Positions 59,958 to 64,000 of a stretch of DNA of 64,000 nucleotides are shown here, piece after piece. The notes under the pieces were generated by a model. The model did not search any database. It was not told the DNA's origin and saw only the letters and a list, made by a program, of their open reading frames with translations. A program made the position numbers and the translations under genes. Position 1 is the stretch's first letter. Each line of letters starts with the position of its first letter. This stretch comes from Cytobacillus sp. S13-E01 (GTDB lineage Bacteria; Bacillota; Bacilli; Bacillales; Bacillaceae_L): assembly GCF_029193815.1 (NCBI RefSeq), contig NZ_JARFVC010000014.1:1-64000 (forward strand), given 5' to 3'.

Positions 59958-59974
59958 GATTTTCCCCCTTGCGA

Positions 59975-60259
59975 CTAATTATCGATATATAGGACTTGAT
60001 CTATTTTTCCTTCAAGTAATATTTCTTCAGGTAAAATCGTCTTAATGACAAATGATTGTCCCTTAATTAACAGTTGTCCATTTTTAAGTAATAATCGCAG
60101 TTCCTTATCTGTAAATGTTAAGAGTCCTCTATGATTTTCTATATATATATGTATCTGTCCTATCATCGTAATTCTGGGAAGATCCATCATAACATCTGCG
60201 GGTAGTTCCATCTTTGTTGTCATCCAATTTCTCATACGTTGTTGCCACTTTTTGCCCAT
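59975..60259 (-). CDS. yqfC: sporulation protein YqfC
   Basis: A 94-residue protein with a basic N-terminus (KKWQQRMRNWMTT) and a beta-rich rest (LPRITMIGQIHIYIENHRGLL), matching the YabP/YqfC family, which supports spore coat and cortex development. Its AAAGGGGG ribosome-binding site lies in the 3' arm of a stable hairpin, so translation may depend on where the mRNA begins. Confidence 0.9.
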   Translation of the reverse strand: MGKKWQQRMRNWMTTKMELPADVMMDLPRITMIGQIHIYIENHRGLLTFTDKELRLLLKNGQLLIKGQSFVIKTILPEEILLEGKIDQVLYIDN

Positions 60260-60260
60260 A

Positions 60261-60308
60261 AAAAAGAACCCCCTTTCATCTCATGTTTATGAAATATGAA
60301 AGGGGGTT
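60261..60308 (-). terminator. terminator-like hairpin overlapping the yqfC ribosome-binding site
   Basis: AACCCCCTTTCAT and ATGAAAGGGGGTT (60296-60308 and 60267-60279) are a perfect 13-bp inverted repeat with a 16-nt loop, followed on the minus strand by C and TTTTTT and then the yqfC ATG. The 3' arm contains the Shine-Dalgarno sequence. It can therefore terminate upstream transcripts and mask yqfC translation. Confidence 0.85.
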
Positions 60309-60435
60309 AGAACATTTAAGTTGATGGATTTGTTACATTTATCTTCTTGGTAAAATACTGTTTTTGTAACTATTTCACCAAAAAATTATCGTTAAATTAC
60401 TCCAACAGTGGAGTTATAACCTTTAACAGCATACC

Positions 60436-60981
60436 TTATTTCTCTGGTCTTAAATATCGACCACGTGACGAATGAGGTCTTTTTGAACGTGGAGGACCTA
60501 AAATTTCGGACCAAATAATCCCTTCTACAGCTCTCTTTTTAGTCACTCTCTTCATAGGCTGATATTGAGTTGAAATCCGGTTAACCTGTTTTGGAGAAGA
60601 TTTCTTACCCTTAGGGTTATCCTCTTTATTTAGCTTATTGTATCTTTCATATAGCTCTGTTGATGCTGTTGGTTTCCGTTGCTCCACTTTTTCTATACGG
60701 CTCGGAGCGGTTTTTTCGTTTTGTTTGGATATTTCTTTCCCTTTTCTATTTAACTCATCAAAGATAGTTTCAAAAGGGTTTTGTTCACTTCTTCTTTCAT
60801 TTTCCTCATCATAGTTCTGTTCGCGGTTACCTTGTCGCTCAACTGGTCGTTGTTGGTTATTTTGTTCAGTGGTAGCATCCTTAAACCTTTTAAAGATGTT
60901 AAGAATAACTCCACCAATAATAAATACTAAAATGAAATTATCAAGAAGAAGCGTGATTAACTGTTGTACTATGTTATCCAA
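60436..60981 (-). CDS. membrane-anchored, Arg/Glu-rich protein of unknown function
   Basis: A 181-residue protein with one N-terminal membrane helix (about 12-28) and a hydrophilic, low-complexity cytosolic part rich in Asn, Gln, Glu, Lys and Arg, ending in a conserved-looking AVEGIIWSEILGPPRSKRPH tail. It occupies the position of B. subtilis yqfB, but I cannot confirm homology. The TTG start at 60981 has GGGAGG 10 nt upstream. Proximity to floA and nfeD suggests a link to flotillin microdomains (inference). Confidence 0.7.
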   Translation of the reverse strand: MDNIVQQLITLLLDNFILVFIIGGVILNIFKRFKDATTEQNNQQRPVERQGNREQNYDEENERRSEQNPFETIFDELNRKGKEISKQNEKTAPSRIEKVEQRKPTASTELYERYNKLNKEDNPKGKKSSPKQVNRISTQYQPMKRVTKKRAVEGIIWSEILGPPRSKRPHSSRGRYLRPEK

Positions 60982-61039
60982 TAGGAGATAACCTCCCTTC
61001 AGCTAGAAAACATGTTATCCGTTTACTTTTAACAAGCTT

Positions 61040-62023
61040 TTATTTATCTTCATCCTCATCCGAAAGTTTTCCAATTGAATCTCTCATATCTGTATCAGCA
61101 GAAATATTTTTAATGTTCATGTAGTCCATTACACCTAAGTTTCCACTTCTTAGCGCTTCGGCCATTGCTAAAGGTACCTTCGCCTCTGCTTCTACTACTT
61201 TAGCACGCATCTCTTCCACACGGGCACGCATTTCTTGTTCTTGTGCAACAGCCATCGCGCGGCGCTCTTCTGCTTTTGCTTGTGCAATATTTTTATCCGC
61301 TTCAGCTTGATCAATTTGTAGTGCTGCACCAATGTTTTTACCGATATCAATATCCGCAATATCAATCGAGAGAATTTCAAATGCCGTTCCTGCGTCTAGA
61401 CCTTTTGATAATACTGTTTGTGAAATCATATCAGGGTTTTCAAGAACCTTCTTATGATCATGTTGCGAACCAATTGTACTTACAATACCCTCACCTACAC
61501 GGGCAATAATCGTTTCTTCACCCGCACCACCGACTAAACGTTCAATATTGGCACGCACTGTAATTCGTGCTTTAGCTTTAACCTCGATTCCATCCATCGC
61601 AACACCGGCAATAAACGGTGTTTCTATTACCTTAGGGTTAACACTCATTTGAACAGCTTCTAGAACATCACGTCCTGCAAGATCAATTGCAGCAGAGCGT
61701 TCAAACGTTAACTCTATATTTGCACGTTGAGCAGCAATTAGCGAATTAATGACTCTGTCGACATTTCCTCCAGCTAAATAATGACTCTCTAATTGGTTTG
61801 TTGTAACATCCAATCCAGCCTTTACTGCTTTGATTAATGGATTAATCACTCGGCTCGGAATTACCCGACGTAATCTCATCCCAATTAATGTAAAGATACT
61901 TACTCTCACTCCAGATGCCAATGCCGAAATCCAGAGCATTACAGGTACAAAAGTAAAAAGGACAGCTAGTATTATAATTCCAAGACCAACTGCAAGTAAA
62001 ACTAAAAGAGTACTTGGTGTCAT
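61040..62023 (-). CDS. floA: flotillin-like protein FloA
   Basis: Scaffold of functional membrane microdomains. The 327-residue protein has an N-terminal membrane hairpin (about 4-32), a long SPFH-like region and an Ala/Glu-rich coiled coil ([21 protein letters not shown] ...) with a C-terminal DRD-like tail. GGAGG precedes the ATG. It follows nfeD by 12 bp; NfeD and flotillin pairs are widely conserved. Confidence 0.95.
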   Translation of the reverse strand: MTPSTLLVLLAVGLGIIILAVLFTFVPVMLWISALASGVRVSIFTLIGMRLRRVIPSRVINPLIKAVKAGLDVTTNQLESHYLAGGNVDRVINSLIAAQRANIELTFERSAAIDLAGRDVLEAVQMSVNPKVIETPFIAGVAMDGIEVKAKARITVRANIERLVGGAGEETIIARVGEGIVSTIGSQHDHKKVLENPDMISQTVLSKGLDAGTAFEILSIDIADIDIGKNIGAALQIDQAEADKNIAQAKAEERRAMAVAQEQEMRARVEEMRAKVVEAEAKVPLAMAEALRSGNLGVMDYMNIKNISADTDMRDSIGKLSDEDEDK

Positions 62024-62035
62024 GTTTATTTCCTC

Positions 62036-63379
62036 CTATTTCATTGCTTCGCTATTTTTTATTTCACGGACAACAATTCTTGAACCCTCTGTTTTAACAA
62101 CAACCACTTTGCTGTTTTGTTGTATATAATTTCCTTCTGTTACAACATCCAGTCTTTCATCATTGATTAGGGCTGTACCTGAAGGACGAAGCGATGTTAA
62201 CGCAAATCCTTCGTTTCCAACTAATTCAATTCGGTTCACATTTGAAACATAGCCCTTTTCTGTATTCGTAGAATCACTGAGAATAATTTTTCGAAAAATG
62301 TTTATACGTTTTCCAAACACCTTAAACAAAATAATGGAAGCCATTATTGTTACTCCAATCGCAATTAAAAGTGATAATGCCATGTATGTTACATTATCTG
62401 TCGCAATAAATAAACTGGTTAAAATTGCTCCAAAGCCTATTAGGCCTATAATGCCTCCTGGTATAAAAAATTCCAGTAAGATCAGGACAACCCCAACCAC
62501 AAATAGAATGAGGGATTCCATGCCAGCTAAGCCAGCAACCATATGACCATAAAAGAATAATAACAATGAAGAAACTCCCATTATTCCAGGAATTCCAAAA
62601 CCTGGTGAGTACAGTTCTAGTACTAATCCTAGACTACCTATTGATAGTAGAATTGGGACAACAATCGGATTTGTAATAAATCTAGCAAGTTTTTCGGCAA
62701 AAGCTACTTCCATTTTCTCAACAATAGCATCTTTGTAGCCAAGTTTACTTAATAATGCGTCAAGATTCGCTACAGTTCCTTCTGAATACTTCACCTCTAC
62801 CGCCTGTGAAGCAGTTAATGTAAGCAAATCTCCTTTACCAGCTCCATACTCCGGTAGATCAATATCGGCATCTGCCATTGCTAGTGCAAAAATAGGATCT
62901 CTTCCATTCTGTTCAGCGGCAGTTTTCATGGCAGCGAACCAAAATGATTCTGCTTTTTTTCCAGCAGTGTTCCCTTGTTGATCAATAATTGCGGCTGAAC
63001 CCATTGTAGAGTCTGGTGTCATATAAATGGCATCTGCATTTAACGCAATATAGGCGCCAGCCGAAAGTGCTTGATTGTTAACAAAAGCTACTACTGGAAT
63101 TTTTGTTGCGTTGATTCTTTTACCAATGTCACCTGCAGCATCAACAGCACCACCTGGAGTATAAATATCTAGAATAATAACATCAGCGTTCGCATCTTCA
63201 GCCTCTGTTATTGACCGGTCTAAAAAGGATGATAATCCTTTCTCGACCGTACTTTCAACAGGGATAACATATACAATATCATTACTATCACTGCTGCTGT
63301 GACTATTATCTGGTAGAATTGTTAATGCTAAAGAGAGAATTAATAGGCTTATATATAGTGTTAAACGGAACCTTTTCAA
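62036..63379 (-). CDS. yqeZ: NfeD family membrane-bound serine protease (YqeZ)
   Basis: A 447-residue long-form NfeD protein: signal peptide (about 1-24), a ClpP-like protease domain (about 35-215) with YTPGGAVDAAGDIG and the catalytic Ser106 in ALSAGAYI, four or five membrane helices (about 230-360), and a C-terminal OB-fold NfeD domain (about 370-447, GNEGFALTSLRPSGTALI). It probably cleaves or chaperones flotillin-linked membrane proteins. It stands first in the nfeD-floA pair. Confidence 0.93.
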   Translation of the reverse strand: MKRFRLTLYISLLILSLALTILPDNSHSSSDSNDIVYVIPVESTVEKGLSSFLDRSITEAEDANADVIILDIYTPGGAVDAAGDIGKRINATKIPVVAFVNNQALSAGAYIALNADAIYMTPDSTMGSAAIIDQQGNTAGKKAESFWFAAMKTAAEQNGRDPIFALAMADADIDLPEYGAGKGDLLTLTASQAVEVKYSEGTVANLDALLSKLGYKDAIVEKMEVAFAEKLARFITNPIVVPILLSIGSLGLVLELYSPGFGIPGIMGVSSLLLFFYGHMVAGLAGMESLILFVVGVVLILLEFFIPGGIIGLIGFGAILTSLFIATDNVTYMALSLLIAIGVTIMASIILFKVFGKRINIFRKIILSDSTNTEKGYVSNVNRIELVGNEGFALTSLRPSGTALINDERLDVVTEGNYIQQNSKVVVVKTEGSRIVVREIKNSEAMK

Positions 63380-63531
63380 ATGTTTACCCCCCTTCTTAAA
63401 CTTATTAATTAGAATAAAAATTTAGTAAGCACCTTATAAATATATTTTCTTCTACTTATGTAAAGTAATACGATTTAGTTTAAGTAAGGTTTCACTTTTT
63501 TATGATATTATTTATAATTTCAATTTAGCAT

Positions 63532-63653
63532 AAGAAAAGCGCAGGGCGCCCGCCTATCGGCGACAAGCATAAGACAAGCCGGCTGGAAGGTTGTTCTTTA
63601 CCTTCCGGACGGATTGGCTTATGACCTCGAGTCGATGGCGCCCGGAGCTAGAC
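63532..63653 (+). repeat. structured intergenic repeat, copy D
   Basis: A 122-bp copy identical to copy C at 46385-46506, in the 430-bp gap between nfeD and yqeY. The AT-rich tail of the other copies is missing: after CTAGAC the sequence becomes GTAGATAGACAGAGACACG. This places the right boundary of the mobile or duplicated unit at CTAGAC. Confidence 0.92.
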
Positions 63654-63713
63654 GTAGATAGACAGAGACACGAAGTTATACACAACCTTACAATTTTATA
63701 AATTCCTAAACAA

Positions 63714-63754
63714 TAAAAAAATAGCATCCTACCGGTGGTAAGATGCTATTTTTC
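63714..63754 (-). terminator. rho-independent terminator of yqeY
   Basis: AAATAGCATC-(ttaccaccggtag)-GATGCTATTT followed by TTTT on the minus strand. Between it and the yqeY stop lies a second inverted repeat, ACTAGTCTAG (63755-63764) with CTAGACTAGT (63791-63800). Confidence 0.85.
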
Positions 63755-63809
63755 ACTAGTCTAGCTAAAACCTATATCTTAGGACCAGATCTAGACTAGT
63801 TTGAAAATC

Positions 63810-64000
63810 TTATGAAAGTTGTTGCTGCACAATTTTGTTGACAAGTGAACCATCAGCTTTACCTTTAACTTTTGGCATTAACGCACCCATCACTTTTCCC
63901 ATATCAGCCTTTGAAGAGGCATTCACTTCTTCAATTGTTTGTTTAACAATCTTAGTAATCTCTTCTTCATTTAACTGTTCTGGCATGTACACTTCAACGA
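63810..64000 (-). CDS. yqeY: GatB/YqeY domain protein, C-terminal part
   Basis: The last ~63 residues of YqeY, a ~148-residue protein resembling the tRNA-binding tail of GatB. The visible [38 protein letters not shown] and C-terminal [10 protein letters not shown] are characteristic. The frame remains open past the right edge, and the Met codons near the edge are internal. Its position next to nfeD-floA agrees with B. subtilis. Confidence 0.93.
   Translation of the reverse strand, partial: VEVYMPEQLNEEEITKIVKQTIEEVNASSKADMGKVMGALMPKVKGKADGSLVNKIVQQQLS

Overview
This window comes from the chromosome of an AT-rich, low-GC, endospore-forming Bacillaceae bacterium. Three things point there. The gene order follows, piece by piece, the Bacillus subtilis segment running from yqeY through sigA-dnaG, the zinc-uptake/Zur genes and the Pst genes to glcK. 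Sporulation genes are present (a SpoVAF-like GerA protein, yqfC, yqfD). Shine-Dalgarno sites are strong, and GTG/TTG starts are common. The species cannot be named from sequence alone. Most genes lie on the minus strand.

Layout. 1-8.5 kb: two GC-rich hairpins, then glcK, yqgQ, a SpoVAF-like gene, an exported protein of unknown function, the rhomboid protease gluP (without the TPR tail), a HAD phosphatase, yqgO, a DUF92 membrane protein, 5-formyl-THF cyclo-ligase and a cysteine-poor L33 gene. 8.8-13.3 kb: an accessory three-gene operon for an alpha-glucan-like polymer, with DUF4912, a GH57 branching-enzyme/GT4 synthase fusion and a sugar-nucleotidyltransferase. 13.4-19.1 kb: two small membrane-anchored proteins, then pstS-pstC-pstA-pstB-phoU behind a clear PhoP box. 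19.2-26.2 kb: pbpA, an MFS transporter, sodA, yqgC and a Na/Pi cotransporter. 26.3-30.2 kb: yqgB, yqfZ, ispG, yqfX, yqfW. 30.2-33.4 kb: znuC-znuB-zur with a Zur half-operator, then a YitT protein. 33.5-42.7 kb: yqfT, nfo, cshB, yqfQ, ispH, yqfO, trmK, cccA, an acyl-CoA dehydrogenase and a small membrane protein. 42.7-48.5 kb: sigA, dnaG, yqxD (probably frameshifted), ppfR, ccpN. 48.8-52.1 kb: glyQS with a glycine T-box. 52.1-60.3 kb: recO, yqzL, era, cdd, dgkA, ybeY, pgpH, phoH, yqfD, yqfC. 60.4-64 kb: an anchored unknown, floA, NfeD and the end of yqeY.

How the genes fit together. The 42-60 kb block is a housekeeping macro-region: transcription initiation, priming, ribosome assembly (Era, YbeY), recombination (RecO), lipid and c-di-AMP turnover and envelope domains. 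Nutrient systems are inserted beside it: phosphate (Pst, PhoU, Na/Pi), zinc (Znu/Zur) and carbon control (CcpN with the PPDK regulator). Both enzymes of the end of the MEP isoprenoid pathway (IspG, IspH) are present.

The most unusual content is between the genes. Four nearly identical ~122-bp structured repeats lie at 21.34, 38.06, 46.39 and 63.53 kb (two of them identical), with at least seven diverged or deleted relatives. A possible transposase-less IS200/IS605-like element sits at 46.6-46.75 kb. A hairpin-bounded element lies in the ispH leader. A terminator-like hairpin covers the yqfC ribosome-binding site. Several start codons were moved from the longest possible reading frame to the one with a Shine-Dalgarno site, and these are noted per gene.
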